Source: Paenibacillus sp. JCM 18996 (GTDB lineage: Bacteria; Bacillota; Bacilli; Paenibacillales; NBRC-103111). From it: DNA of 64,000 nucleotides. The notes under the pieces were generated by a model that made no database searches, was not told the DNA's origin, and worked only from the letters and a program-made list of their open reading frames with translations. Below are positions 1 through 11,176 of this stretch, in pieces (positions within the stretch are counted from its first letter, which is position 1; every line of letters starts with the position of its first letter). Where the stretch lies: the NCBI GenBank assembly GCA_001313085.1, contig BBFE01000003.1, positions 62,001 to 126,000 on the forward strand, in the 5' to 3' direction. Made by a program: the position numbers and the translations under genes.

Positions 1-272
1 GCAGGGTTAATAGTAATAGCAAGTGAAGTTGGAGGTATTCCTGAAGCTTTAATAGATGGTGTGAATGGTTATTTAATTAAACCTAAGGATTCGCTTGATT
101 TAGCTGCTAAAATGGAAAACGTTATAAATTTAACAGAACTTAAATATGACCAACTAATAATGAATTCAATAGAAAGTAGCAAAAAAAGTATAGTATAAAA
201 AAAATGATTGAATCTTTAGAGAATCAGTATATAGAGATGTTAGGGATAAAACTTAATTTAATTAATCAATAA
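1..272 (+). CDS. Glycosyltransferase family 4, C-terminal end (partial)
   Basis: The window opens inside this gene and only about the last 90 residues are visible. The stretch EVGGIPEALIDGVNGYL is the sugar-nucleotide-binding end of a GT-B glycosyltransferase (Glycos_transf_1 domain). Such enzymes add sugars to polysaccharide or lipid-linked acceptors at the cytoplasmic face of the membrane. The frame breaks at an A7 run near 181-187; dropping one A restores reading to TAA at 270-272. The downstream galE fits an exopolysaccharide or cell-wall sugar locus, which is inference. The family call is fairly safe; the sugar and acceptor are unknown. Confidence 0.7.
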
Positions 273-684
273 ATCCCATGTTTGAATGCAAATCAAATTT
301 TTTGAGTCTTATCTCGAGTTTGGAACCATATATACCAGGTCCTTTAGCTATCTTATTTGATAATTGAGCGGATAATGTAGATAAAATTTCGTTCAACACT
401 ATAAGTATATTTGCAAATTCTATTTTGGTAACGATTATAATCCTAAGGCGTTATACATGGTAGATTGTGTATCAATGTCCTGTAATTGTAGATTCTCAAT
501 TGTTGTTTTCATTAAACATTACCTGTCCATATATTCTGCCACAATATACTTGATGTGTGATGCTGGTTAAAAAAATTATTTCTAGTAGCTGTTTACTTTA
601 GTATTCAACAAATAAATTAAAACAAATTAAAAAAAAGTTTCATAGATTACATATATTCAAAAAAATATTAATGGAGGAAAATAT
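273..684. other. AT-rich intergenic stretch, no gene seen
   Basis: About 410 bases very rich in A and T with frequent stops in all frames. I see no convincing coding remnant, terminator or RNA gene. The end (671-684, ATGGAGGAAAATAT) supplies the ribosome binding site GGAGG for galE. Confidence 0.5.
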
Positions 685-1779
<1,095 letters not shown>

Positions 1780-1984
1780 GTTAATATAGTTACTACATTG
1801 TGATGTGCTGTGTTTAACATCTATAGGATCTTCATTGTGAGGAACGCAGCTTTTATCGTAAGCGCACATCGCATATGGCAACTATTTGATCATAGTAAAG
1901 AGAAGAGATTATAATTAATATGAGAAACCATATATATATGGAGCAATTCCTGTAATGAAGTAATTTGGGCTTTGAACGAAAAAA

Positions 1985-2045
1985 AGCGCCTCTAGTATAC
2001 TGGGATACGTTCAGGCAAGAACAATCCCATACGAAAAGAGGCGCT
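1985..2045 (+). ncRNA. Stem-loop upstream of IS110 transposase (possible bridge RNA region)
   Basis: An 8-bp perfect inverted repeat, AGCGCCTC at 1985-1992 and GAGGCGCT at 2038-2045, encloses a 45-base loop. The loop itself holds a second stem, GGGAT with ATCCC. It sits directly before the transposase start codon. IS110 family elements are known to carry a structured guide (bridge) RNA in a non-coding end. That this hairpin is such an RNA is inference from position and shape only. Confidence 0.35.
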
Positions 2046-2048
2046 CAC

Positions 2049-3109
2049 ATGAAGTATAAGATGAAGCAGAAACAGATTCAACGCATTACACGAATTACCG
2101 AAAAAAACGCTGATCGTCGGCGCGGACATCGCCAATAAGATACACGTAGCTCGGGAAGTGGATTTCCGCGGCATTGAGCTCGGGAAGGACTACGTGTTCC
2201 ACAACGATCAGGAAGGGCTAACGAAGCTGGCATCGTTGATGAAGGAGCTAGGCCAAGCTCATGAGAAAACAGACATCGTATTTGGTATTGAGCCTAACGG
2301 ACACTACTGGTTCCCGTTAGCGGTGTTTCTGAAGGAGCAAGGCATCAAAATCGTCGTTGTCAATCCGCATCATGTCAACAAAAGCAAGGAGCTAGAGGAC
2401 AACTCACTAAGAGCGACTATAAGGATGCGAAGGTCATTGCCGACCTCATTCGGAACGGGAAGTATTCAGAGCCCAACTTACCGACTATGGAAGTGCAGAA
2501 CTGCGCATTCTGATGAATTTTCGCGAGAAGATCATGGTGAGTTTGAATCAAGTGAAAGCTCGAATCGCAAACTGGTTTGACCGCTACTTTCCGGAGTATC
2601 CACAGGTGTGAAGGACTGGGAAGGCAAAGCATCACTCATGACCATGCGTCAGTTTCCAACTCCAGAGGAAATCATCTCTACAGGCGCCAAAGGCGTTCTC
2701 GCATATTGGAAGACGGAAATCAAGCGTGGAGTGGGCATCAAGAATTGAGCTTGCTGGCTTGCTGCAGCAGTTCGACCTGTTGACTGACCAGGAAGAAACC
2801 ATCATGTCAGAAGTTTTGTGGATTCTTGAGAAAATCCCCGGGACGGTGCAAATGCTGAGCATCCCCGGGATTGGCGTACTAAACAACTACGACCACGGAC
2901 AGCAGATCATCCGCTTGGCCGGACTGAATCTGACAGAGAACAGCTACGTAAAACGGAAGGGAAAGACCGAGTTTAGCAAGCGGGGGCGTTCTCGACTTAG
3001 AGGCATCTTGTTCCGCGCTATGGTGGCCAAGAACGAAGAATTTAAAGCGCTCCACCAATACCCCTTGAGAGATAGAACGAAGGAATGTAAGAGCATAGAC
3101 CCAGCGTGA
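2049..3109 (+). pseudogene. IS110 family transposase, decayed
   Basis: DEDD-type transposase of the IS110 family. After frame repair the N-terminal half reads TLIVGADIANKIHVAR, then GIEPNGHYWFPLA and VVVNPHHVNKSKELEDNS, typical of the RuvC-like domain. The C-terminal half has LSIPGIG and IIRLAGLNLTENS, the transposase_20 domain. Frame breaks occur near 2107, 2408, 2488, 2600 and 2740. Unlike other genes here, it also seems to lack residues: the segment between LSIPGIG (near 2876) and NNYDHGQQ is about 15 residues short, and FRAMVAKNEEF looks shortened. It is followed by a degraded tail and no clear second IS boundary. I judge it inactive. Confidence 0.8.
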
Positions 3110-3339
3110 TATGGGAGGGTAAACCCCGAGGGCGGATGTGGAGATCCACTGTGCGATCCCACCTTTTTTTTATCCACAGTCTGGAATCTGGTAATTACAG
3201 GCTCTATTCCCGCCACCGGCCCTTACAGAAAAAAATATGTATCTACATCAATTCTCATCCAATACCCTCAAGGCGTCAAAGTCGAAAACCTAAGGATAAG
3301 TGAGAAAACAGGAGAAAACAATACTTTATAGTGGGAGGA

Positions 3340-3834
3340 TGTTCTGCTATAAAATTTCTAAAATATTGGTTTCCAGTTATCGTTTTTTATGTTAATTATC
3401 TTTTATTTTTTCTTCTCAACCATATCAGAAGCAAGATCTTAGACCAAGATTACAAAAAAAGTGATTTCCCAAGAATTTGTTCAAAACCATTTTTTCTTCT
3501 GTACAAATCCGTTACGGTCATGAAATAATTAGCGTGAATAATAATGGGCCCTATGGATTTATTGAGTTTTTTTTATTCGAAAAGGTGCCCATTTGATGTT
3601 ATATTCTTCATTAGGTTTTTTTTAGCTGCAAGGGCTTTATACAATGCTCGTGTGCGGCATGCATTTTATTTGGTGCTTTTTTTTGGCTGCTTTGTCTATG
3701 CGGGGTCTGATGAATTTCATCAATACTTGACCGGGAATAGAACGCCTTTGTTTGCAGATGTGCTGCTGGATACCTGCGGGGCATTAGTAGGTGCCTTTTT
3801 TTATTTTGGAACTATTAAAACTCGAGCTGTATAG
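3340..3834 (+). CDS. VanZ-like membrane protein (several frameshifts)
   Basis: VanZ family proteins are small multi-helix membrane proteins; the founder gives low teicoplanin resistance, most members have no known role. The C-terminal part shows the family core SDEFHQYLTGNRTPLFADVLLD followed by GALVGAFF. Repairing A/T runs near 3346, 3400, 3456, 3490, 3568 and 3614 gives one continuous protein with KYWFPVIVF at the front, SSQPYQKQDL, then GPYGFIEFFIRKGAHLMLY, all typical. ATG 3340 is preceded by GGGAGG. It lies between a decayed IS110 and a stalk-domain secreted protein. Family call is firm, function open. Confidence 0.75.
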
Positions 3835-3839
3835 TTCCC

Positions 3840-3992
3840 CTGGATCGTAAAAAAAGGATTGGGGATGATGAATACGGTGAACAAACCAAATGGCTTGGAT
3901 TTTTTTCGAAAGGTTGTTTATCCGGGATACTTCTCAGTCTTCCATTGTGGATTCTAATAATCTATCTTGTCTATAGATTTATACATAAATGA
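3840..3992 (+). CDS. Possible small single-pass membrane protein
   Basis: An open stretch of about 50 codons, too short for most ORF callers, ends at TGA 3990-3992. It reads a charged N-terminus (RKKRIGDDEYGEQTKW) followed by a hydrophobic helix (GILLSLPLWILIIYLVYRF) and a basic end. The start is not clear: no ATG in frame, and A7 and T7 runs could hide a shift. An ATG in another frame at 3866 gives a shorter alternative. No family recognised; it may be a real small membrane protein following VanZ or chance. Confidence 0.3.
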   Translation: MDRKKRIGDDEYGEQTKWLGFFSKGCLSGILLSLPLWILIIYLVYRFIHK

Positions 3993-4037
3993 GGGTTTAA
4001 TACGTTTAAGAGTGCTTGTTAAACTACAGAAAAAAAG

Positions 4038-5061
4038 GTGAATGAATTGAAAGCCCATTATATCAGAAGCGCCGCTCTTTTACTCATTTTGTCCACGTTC
4101 TTGATCGGTACTGCGGATGCCGTACAAAAGTCCAGGCCGGTTGATGTTTACTATCCCTCTATGCATTTTATATTTGACGGATCCGAGTTGGTTCCATCTG
4201 ATGGTCAAAAAAAGGTTTTATTTACGAGGGGAGCACCTATGTGCCTCTGCGGTTTGTGGCATATGCATTGAATTATTCGGTGCAATGGGATAACGACACG
4301 TACACTGTATCCTTATCGAAGCCAATTGCCCAGGACAAGCAACTGATCGATGAATATCGGATCAATCATCTTAACCGGGATGTCACCAGCGTGAAAAGGG
4401 ATAATAGATATCTGACGCCTCAACAGATTGATGTTTATTTTGAACAGGTATCTTACCGTTTTCAAGGTGAAGCTAAACAGCCTTCTTCCGGATTGCCGAG
4501 CGGATTTATCTACCAGGATACGCTTTATGTTCCAATTCGCTTTATCTCGGAAATGGTGGGCCAAAAGATCGAGTGGGATCAGGAAAGCTATTCTGTTATT
4601 TCCACATCAACGGATAACTCCAAACAAGAGAGGGTTGTCGCGGATTCCGCTCCGCCTGCTCAGAGTGCGGCCACTCCATCTCAACCAATTGCACCGTCTG
4701 CATCCAGCTTGGCTGCTCCATCGTCTTTGCCTTCGATAGCTGGAGGCAATGGAGGAAGCACAACTAAGCCGACTTATGATTCTATTGTCGCAAAGGCAAA
4801 TTCTCAAATCAGTGACTTGAAAAAACAGGGCTTCTTCCCAATTGTCCAATTTGGTCATGCAGTATATTTCCAGTAAGGATGCGCAAGTGAGAACCAATAT
4901 GAAGCAGCAGGCCGAATCTGCTGAATGGGTATGACGCCGAGTTCTCCACAATTATGGATACCTTGGAGGGGCAACTTCGGAGTAACGGCTATGATACTGC
5001 TATCATTGGCACTTACCGACAGGAGTATGAATCGCAGAAAGCTGCGGCGCGTAAAGCTTGA
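4038..5061 (+). CDS. Secreted stalk-domain (copper amine oxidase N-terminal-like) protein
   Basis: The N-terminus is a signal peptide (basic start, then ALLLILSTFLIGTADA). Two copies of the stalk motif follow: TYVPLRFVAYALNYSVQWDN and LYVPIRFISEMVGQKIEWD, the pattern of the copper amine oxidase N-terminal domain used by many Paenibacillus surface proteins. Next is a Ser/Pro/Ala-rich linker (residues ~200-250) and a helical C-terminal region without a recognised domain. Frame breaks near 4208 (A7), 4815 (A6) and 4922 are bridged by one base each; after repair the protein ends at TGA 5059-5061 with QEYESQKAAARKA. ATG 4038 is a reasonable start. Probably a cell-surface protein; its ligand is unknown. 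Confidence 0.7.
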
Positions 5062-5107
5062 GTAAATAAAGCAAAGATATATATAAAGTAAGGCAGGCAG
5101 TCGGGTA

Positions 5108-5534
5108 TGAAGTGACCCCATAAAGTTAGACAGTTAATTTCGTTAGGCGGCCTGTTGGGCATGAGCTCGGTATTGTACTGGCTCATGCCTTTTTTCTAAT
5201 GATCCCAGGAGAAGGAATATTAAAAAAAATGACGGCTGTTTCATTTGGAGACGTCCCATTCTCACTCATATATTGGAGTACGTCTGGTTTATACCGCCTA
5301 GTGTAAGCTGTATAGCTTTTTTTCAAAAGCCTTTATACCGTGATATTCATATTGTTTAATCCACATACGTACCACTTCATGATTAACCCCTAATGACTTT
5401 GCAATGCATTTCACGCCTTCATGTCCTGCCTGATATCTGAGAATGGCTTGCATTTTCAGTTCCATATTAAATTTTGTCATGAAAAAAACTGCACCCCCAA
5501 TGTTAGTTGTGCCTAACAACCGGGGGGCAGTTCA
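5108..5534 (-). mobile_element. Internally deleted IS3 family element
   Basis: A 427-bp remnant keeps both ends of an IS3 (IS150-like) element. The outer end at 5108 reads TGAAGTGACCCC and the other end, on the minus strand from 5534, reads TGAACTGCCCCC, forming imperfect terminal inverted repeats. Between them the start of OrfA is joined to the last ~20 codons of OrfB. Such a short copy with both ends could be moved by a full-length relative. No target duplication is obvious. Confidence 0.75.
5143..5480 (-). pseudogene. IS3 OrfA/OrfB deletion fusion
   Basis: From ATG 5480 the minus strand reads MTKFNMELKMQAILRYQ and KSLGVNHEVVRMWIKQYEYHG, the helix-turn-helix of an IS3 OrfA protein. After a T-run frameshift near 5320 it continues with a second HTH-like segment (SENGTSPNETAVIFNIPSPG). 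It then jumps into GMSPVQYRAHAQQAA, the usual last residues of OrfB, ending at TAA 5143-5145. The DDE catalytic region is missing, so no transposition activity is expected. Confidence 0.75.
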
Positions 5535-5603
5535 ATATCCTATGCCTGTCTTTTATTATCTCACGTGGTTTCCGGCATCGGGTGTTGGCAGCCAAGTCAA
5601 TAT

Positions 5604-6439
5604 CTACAAATAATGCATAGTTACCTCGCTACGGACCAGGAATCGGATGTTGATGCCGGTCTGGCCCATCCCTTTGGAAATGTAATAGGTGCCATAGGGT
5701 GTGCTGTTGAGACCCTTGTAGATCCCCATGGCGGGCAAAGGACCCATTGGCCTTATTTTATAGAAGTAAGGAATATTGAATTGTTTTCCGTGGAGATGGC
5801 CTGCCATTAAATAATCATATTTTCGGGTAAGCACCAGTACGATATTAGGATCGTGGGTTATCACAATCTTCGGAATGGACGAGTCTACACGGGAAAAGCT
5901 TTGCCGATATTGCTCTTGCCGCTGTCATAATCATCGATTCCGATAAGCTGAAAGCTTCCCAGAACAAGAGATTCGTTTCTAAGGATACGGATGCCGAAGC
6001 TTTCTATGAGCTGAATGAGTCTGCGGAGTTTTAGCTGCTGATGATCGTGGTTGCCCAGCACGGCGTAGGTGGGGATTTGGGAGTCCCTAATAACGGCCAA
6101 ATATTCCTTTAACCTCGGTAAACTGCCGGGCAGCTTGGTAAAATCGCCTGTTATGCAGATATAGTCTGGTTTTTTTCTTTTTTTCAATCACCGCTTGCAG
6201 ATTCTTCGTACTAATCCTCAGTCTTTCCACATGCAGATCACTCAGTTGAAGTATTTTTTTAGCCCAAGACCTAGGTTGTACTTTACCCTTTCCACCTTTA
6301 GCCATTGAGTCGGCAGGATTAGCAGCAGGTACCCTATTAATGCCGACGCAAACGCCCCCAATAAAATCAAGGTGATCATCATCTGGGCATAATCCCCTAT
6401 TCGGAAGAATTTAATGAAACCTATTGTAACATAATGCAA
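5604..6439 (-). CDS. Membrane-anchored metallophosphoesterase (YkuE-like)
   Basis: Calcineurin-like phosphoesterase. The N-terminus has one or two membrane helices (LILLGAFASALIGYLLLIL). The metal ligands appear in the usual order: QLSDLHVER, ITGDF, LGNHDH, ITHDP and AGHLHGKQ. Frame breaks at the A7 run near 6256, an A-rich run near 6178 and near 5890 are bridged by small corrections. The layout is like B. subtilis YkuE, a cell-surface enzyme. The substrate is unknown; the start (ATG 6439) is the first in frame before the membrane helix. Confidence 0.8.
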
Positions 6440-6588
6440 CCCTGCCCGGAATTAGGTCTTAGGACTCGAGTTCGTCGGGGTTATTTTTTTATAGACAGCT
6501 CATTTTTTTTATAATTTTTTTTTACGCTATCGACACCATTCGCGTTTACGCTAGTTCTTGTGTACTGTAAAATAAACAGCACCGATAG

Positions 6589-8452
6589 ATGATGGAGATG
6601 GTGTATTTGTACGGGCAGCTGCAAGAATGGATACGTTCAGGACGCGTACAACAAGCGATCATGTGGTTGGAGAATGAAATATTACAGGGACGGGACGCGG
6701 GAGAGGACATGCTGTCGCTTCTTCCCAAATCCCGGCTTCAAGGGTCTCCGCTGCTGCTGAAGGCCGGCGGCGAGCATCATTATCGGTCCGGCCGGCTTCT
6801 GGAGGCAAACGCGATTTGGCTTTAGCCGTCAAGGGCTTTGCTGTACAGAACTTCCGCAGGCCGCTCTTGTCAGCCATGGGACTTTGGGCTGACCTTCTTT
6901 TGCGTACAGGGAACCTGAGCTCGGCCGAGACGATTCTTCAATTTCTGAAGCAGGAATATGAGCGGGGTACAGGAATGGAGCTGGACGGTCAGGTCCCTTA
7001 CGCTTTGGGCCGGGCGGAGTGGCTGCTGTGCGGTTCTTCGGGGGCTAAGGCCCTGCTTCTGGAAGCTTTCGATGCCTTTGTACGGGACGGAAGTGCAGAA
7101 CAAGCCGACATGGCGGTCGAGCTGTTCATGCTGGAAGGGCGGGAGCAGGACACCGCACTCGAGACAGCGTTAGTGATGCATGTACAAAAGCTGGCGGCGG
7201 CAAACGAGAGATTCAAGCCCTATGATCTTCTGCTCCAGGCGCTGAGGCTGGCAAAGCAGGAAGAGTGGGAAGCAGCGGCAGGGATCCTGATGGGAATTCC
7301 ATTGGAGCATCTGCCTTATAAACTGGCTGCGGCGGCGGAGCTGCAGTTGATTTATGCCTTGAGGCTTTCGAACAATCGGGCTTATTTGCAGCAGCTGGCC
7401 CGTTTGGACCGGTTGAAGATAAGCTACGTTTCTGATTGGGAGCTGCAGTATTCGGTTCGTCTTGCCCTGGCGGACGGGTATCAAGCCCAGGGGAACCATA
7501 AAGCCGCAGAGCAGGCTTTTCAGGAAATGGATGCCATCGGCGGCATGCTGAAGTTTTCCTATATGAAGCGGGAGCGTGAAGAACAAAGGGAACAGCCGTC
7601 TCTGGAGAAACCGGCGGAAGGCCCGTCCATCGTCATTAGCGAAGAGGCCTCACCGGCAGCGGGCGGTCCCTTGACGATTCACTGTTTCGGGGGGCTGAGG
7701 CTCATCGGCAGGCAAGGCGAGGCGGCGGACATTCCCTGGAAACGGAAGAAAGCCAAAGAGCTGTTCATCTATCTGCTGTTAGAGCCCAATTATTCGGCGG
7801 GCAAAGAGGAGATCGCGGAGCTGCTGCTGCCTGGAAATGAGCCGGAGCGGGCGCTCAAGCATCTGTCTGTTATTGTTCATCAGCTCAGGAAGGTCTTGCA
7901 AAGCGCATTGCAAATCGACAACGGCGTACTCATAAAGGACGACAGATTCGGTTGAACGAATCAATGATCGAGTTTGTGGATGTGGAGAAGTATATGAACC
8001 TCATTCGGGTGGCCGATCGACTGTGGCTTCAGGATCCCGGTATGGCGGCCGATCTGTACAGCCAGGCGAATGCGTTATACGACAAGCTGCTTCCTGAGCT
8101 TCCTTACCTGGATTGGCTGGAGCAGCGGCGGGAGTATTTATTGGAAAAGCAAACCTTCGTCCTTCACAAGCTTGGAAAAGCGGCGGAGAAGGAGCGGCAG
8201 TTCGACCAGGCCGAATCGTATTACCGCCGCTGGATTGAGCTCAGACCTTATCAGGAGGATGCCTATCAAGCGATGATGAAGCTTCTTGTTCTCATAGGAA
8301 GACATAAAGAAGCGGAGCGGTGGTACGGCAAGCTCGCGGATGTGTGCCGGATGGAACTGAATGCATCCCCTTCGGAAGAAACGAAACGCATTATATCCTA
8401 CCAGCAGCATAAAGCTTTTAACACTCCTCACGCGAAAGACGAAAGCGATTAA
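6589..8452 (+). CDS. BTAD-domain transcriptional activator with TPR-like N-terminus
   Basis: The first ~330 residues are Ala/Leu-rich paired helices that look like TPR repeats. A winged-helix DNA-binding domain follows (from ~7670: LTIHCFGGLRLIGR, then PWKRKKAKELFIYLL and ALKHLSVIVHQLRKVL). The C-terminal part (7952 on: VEKYMNLIRVADRLW, then ERQFDQAESYYRRWIELRPYQEDAYQAMM) is the bacterial transcriptional activator domain seen in SARP-type regulators. Frame breaks lie near 6822 and 7947. No ATPase or receiver domain is visible, so how it senses a signal is unclear. It lies just before the anti-sigma kinase and STAS genes and may control them or the surface genes beyond. ATG 6589 is one of two adjacent starts. 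Confidence 0.75.
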
Positions 8453-8580
8453 TCCCATGCCAGAAGGCAAGGTGTTTCTCGACTGGATTCTGTAAGTTTT
8501 TTTTGTAATCGATAGAAGCTATAATAGACAATATATGTTAAGCTCTTAGTGCTTGGATCAGATAGAAGGTGATGTTTTGT

Positions 8581-9003
8581 ATGGAAACCAGGGTTCCTTT
8601 TGCCGCCAAATGGGTTTTATCCAGTGAATATGGGCAGGAGAAGAACGTCTTAAGCGAGATCTCTGCTATCATCGGAAGGTTGGATCCGCTTTCCACCCGA
8701 TTGGATGACATGCTGACGGCTGTAGCGGAGGCCTGCCTGAACGCGTTCGAGCATGGGAACCGGTTGAACATAAATCTGCCCGTACGGGTTCGAATGAAGG
8801 TGGATGAAATCAGCTATCTCTTTCATATTTCGGACGAAGGAGAAGGGTTTAATTCCCCTAAGCGGGAGGCAGGCTCCCCAGAAGGCGAAGAGGAATTCCG
8901 AGGCTGGGGGCTGCTCTTCATTGAAGCGTTGGCCGACCGTTGGTCGTATGGTCGCAGCAGGGGTAAATTTTATATTGAAATGGAATTTAAACGATCGGGG
9001 TGA
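8581..9003 (+). CDS. RsbW-like anti-sigma factor / serine kinase
   Basis: GHKL ATPase of the RsbW/SpoIIAB group. Such proteins hold a sigma factor or other partner and phosphorylate a STAS antagonist. The N box is EACLNAFEHGN, the G1 box DEGEGF and the G2-like box RGWGLLFIEAL. At ~140 residues it has the family length and no break. ATG 8581 is chosen because AGAAGGTG lies 9 bases upstream; earlier GTG and ATG codons crowd that site. Its stop overlaps the next gene, so the two are probably translationally coupled. No sigma factor gene is adjacent. Confidence 0.8.
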   Translation: METRVPFAAKWVLSSEYGQEKNVLSEISAIIGRLDPLSTRLDDMLTAVAEACLNAFEHGNRLNINLPVRVRMKVDEISYLFHISDEGEGFNSPKREAGSPEGEEEFRGWGLLFIEALADRWSYGRSRGKFYIEMEFKRSG

Positions 9004-9380
9004 GAGGCTTGGACACCGGTTTTCATATGGAGGTTCGGGAGCATCCGGAAGCCGTCCTTGTAGATTTGGTCGGCGATTTGTCCAGAAACGCGCAAGAGCC
9101 ATCCTCGGTTTTTTTGCGTGATTGGGAAGAAAAGAGAAGCCGCGGAAGCGGGTTCATGGTGCTTAATTTTACCGGGGTCCCTTACATTAACAGCTTAGGA
9201 ATCGCACTGCTGATCCGTCTTGTTCGTACAACCGCCAAAGCAGGGAACCAAACCTTCGCTTACGGAATTACGCCGCATTACCAGAAGCTGTTCCTCATGG
9301 TCGGACTAACGGAATACATGATGGTTTATCCGGATGAATATTCGATTTTGCAGCGGATCGAGGCGTTAGCATCTTCTTGA
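9000..9380 (+). CDS. STAS-domain anti-sigma factor antagonist
   Basis: SpoIIAA/RsbV-type protein. The N-terminus gives MEVREHPEAVLVDLVGDLS and the phosphorylation loop reads FTGVPYINSLGIALLIRL, where the Ser of NSLG matches the usual target serine. Kinase genes of this kind phosphorylate that serine and a PP2C phosphatase removes the phosphate. GTG 9000 overlaps the stop of the RsbW-like gene; ATG 9027 is an alternative start. Unbroken and followed by a strong terminator, so the pair forms the end of a short operon. Confidence 0.8.
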   Translation: MRGLDTGFHMEVREHPEAVLVDLVGDLSRNAQEPSSVFLRDWEEKRSRGSGFMVLNFTGVPYINSLGIALLIRLVRTTAKAGNQTFAYGITPHYQKLFLMVGLTEYMMVYPDEYSILQRIEALASS

Positions 9381-9383
9381 CCT

Positions 9384-9424
9384 ATAGATCTTGGCGATAA
9401 CAGCGCCGGATCTATTTTTTTTTG
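9384..9424 (+). terminator. Rho-independent terminator after STAS gene
   Basis: ATAGATC at 9384-9390 pairs with GATCTAT at 9409-9415, with an inner GGCG/CGCC pairing, then a run of T. It closes the anti-sigma/STAS transcript. Confidence 0.85.
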
Positions 9425-9524
9425 CCAATTAGGAGAACCGGCTTTGTTGAGAATTTGTAACCGTCTTGTAAGTTCGGCTCCTTATAATAAGACCCGTAAT
9501 TAAATAAACGAAGGAGGGTCTTGT

Positions 9525-11158
9525 TTGAAGGGAATGAAGAGAAAGGGAGCTTGGCTGCTGGTACTGTGCCTGATCGGCATGATGTTTACGACTTCGGCGC
9601 TGGCAGCCGAAACCAGGCTCAATTGGGGATCGGCGGTTGAAACGAGCTATGACATGGATATTCCGGGCACCATTCTGGTGTACAAGAACGAATTAAGCCA
9701 GGGAGGGATGAACCTCTCTACGAAAGCCATGGTCGATTTTAAACAGGCGAGTCAAGTGGATATTGTATTTGACACGGGCGCAGGACTCGGAGCGAACGGG
9801 ATCATCGATTTGGGAAAGACGGATTTCGAAAGCGTGAACGCCATTCCCGCCAGCGGTTATTCCACTTTTATCAGTAAAACGGCTCCTGGAAATCTGTACC
9901 TGATTGCAACGCATGACGGGAACTTCGCCAAGCTGCTGATCAAGTCGATTATCGGAAAAAAAGGTGAACATTAAATACTCGCTGCTGAGCGCTGCCCCCG
10001 TGATACCGCCGGCAAACAGCACGACGGAACCGGATCCTGCCAAGAACCCGGCCGGAGCAACAACCGGCGGCACAAGCAATAACGGAACGATTAACAACAC
10101 AACCAACAACATCAACAGCGGGAATACCACGACAACCAATACGAATTCCGGCAATGTCTTCAACATCATCAATAATAATACCAACAGCAATAACACGGTA
10201 AACAGCAATAACGGAAACAACAGCGGAAATACAACGATTACGGGCAATAACAACCAGTTCGCGAACAACAGCAACAATACCAGCACAACGAGCACCAACA
10301 GCAATAACACGAGCAGTACAAACACGAACAGCAATAATACGACTGCAACGACCACAACAACGATCAATAAATCGATTGTACTTAAGGTGGGGGCCACCGA
10401 TGTTAGAGTAGGGGATACAACCTCTTCGCTGGAAGTGGCGCCGCGTATTTCGGAGGAAGGAAATACCATCGTTCCGATCCGTTTCGTTGCGGAATCGCTC
10501 GGAGCAAAAGTCGCGTGGAACGGCGAAGAACAAATGGTCACCATCTCCTTGGGAAGCGACACGATTCTGCTTTGGATCAACAAAAAAAATCAGCGCTTGT
10601 CAATGGTGCCGTCATTCAGTTGGAAACACCGGCCCGGATCATTCAAGGCAGTACCTTGGTACCCCTGCGTTTCGTCAGCGAAAACCTGAAGCAAAAGGTA
10701 GATTGGGAGCCTCAAACCCAGCAGATCACGCTAACTCCACTGGATAGCTCCGCTCAAGCACCCAAGAGCAGCGAGAATGCAGCTGCGGCAGGTTCGGATA
10801 ATGCGGATTTGAACTATTTTTTTTCAATAGCTACCAGCTTCTCGTCCCCGGTGTGGCCTACGTTAACAACTTTGGAAACGGACTCAGCACGCTGAACATT
10901 TCCTCCGGAGCCGTCGCGGGGTCCTTCACCATCAACAGCAACGGCACCTGGGACTGGAACAGCAGCTGGGACGGCAAGATGCTCCACGGCCAGTGGGTCC
11001 GCAGCAAGGACAGCAGCTACCCGATCACCATCCTCAAGGGAGAGGAAGGGCATGATTGGTACATTACAGCTGGGACGAAGCAATCGAAGAGCGACATCAT
11101 TGCTTGGGACAAAACCGGCTCGATCTGGAAATACGGGTATAAGCTGCCGGTAAAATAA
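9525..11158 (+). CDS. Secreted stalk-domain protein with Asn/Thr-rich linker
   Basis: TTG 9525 follows AAGGAGGG by a normal distance and opens a signal peptide (WLLVLCLIGMMFTTSALAAE). The N-terminal domain (~120 residues) is unrecognised. After an A8 break near 9957 comes a ~110-residue linker made almost only of Asn, Thr and Ser (10070-10370). Then there are two stalk motifs, TIVPIRFVAESLGAKVAWN and TLVPLRFVSENLKQKVDWE. The C-terminal domain (LSTLNISSGAVAGSFTIN, then WNSSWDGKMLHGQW) is a beta-rich module I recall from other Paenibacillus secreted proteins. Breaks near 10588 and 10817 are A/T runs. The next gene starts 18 bases on. Likely exported and wall-associated; ligand unknown. Confidence 0.75.
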
Positions 11159-11176
11159 CCTCTGGAGGGTGTAACT

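Noticed and set aside
9693..10583. Long minus-strand open frame (~296 codons) rich in Val and Leu
   Set aside because: It is the antisense shadow of the Asn/Thr-rich linker gene; codons AAC/AAT/ACC read as GTT/ATT/GGT on the other strand. No ribosome site.
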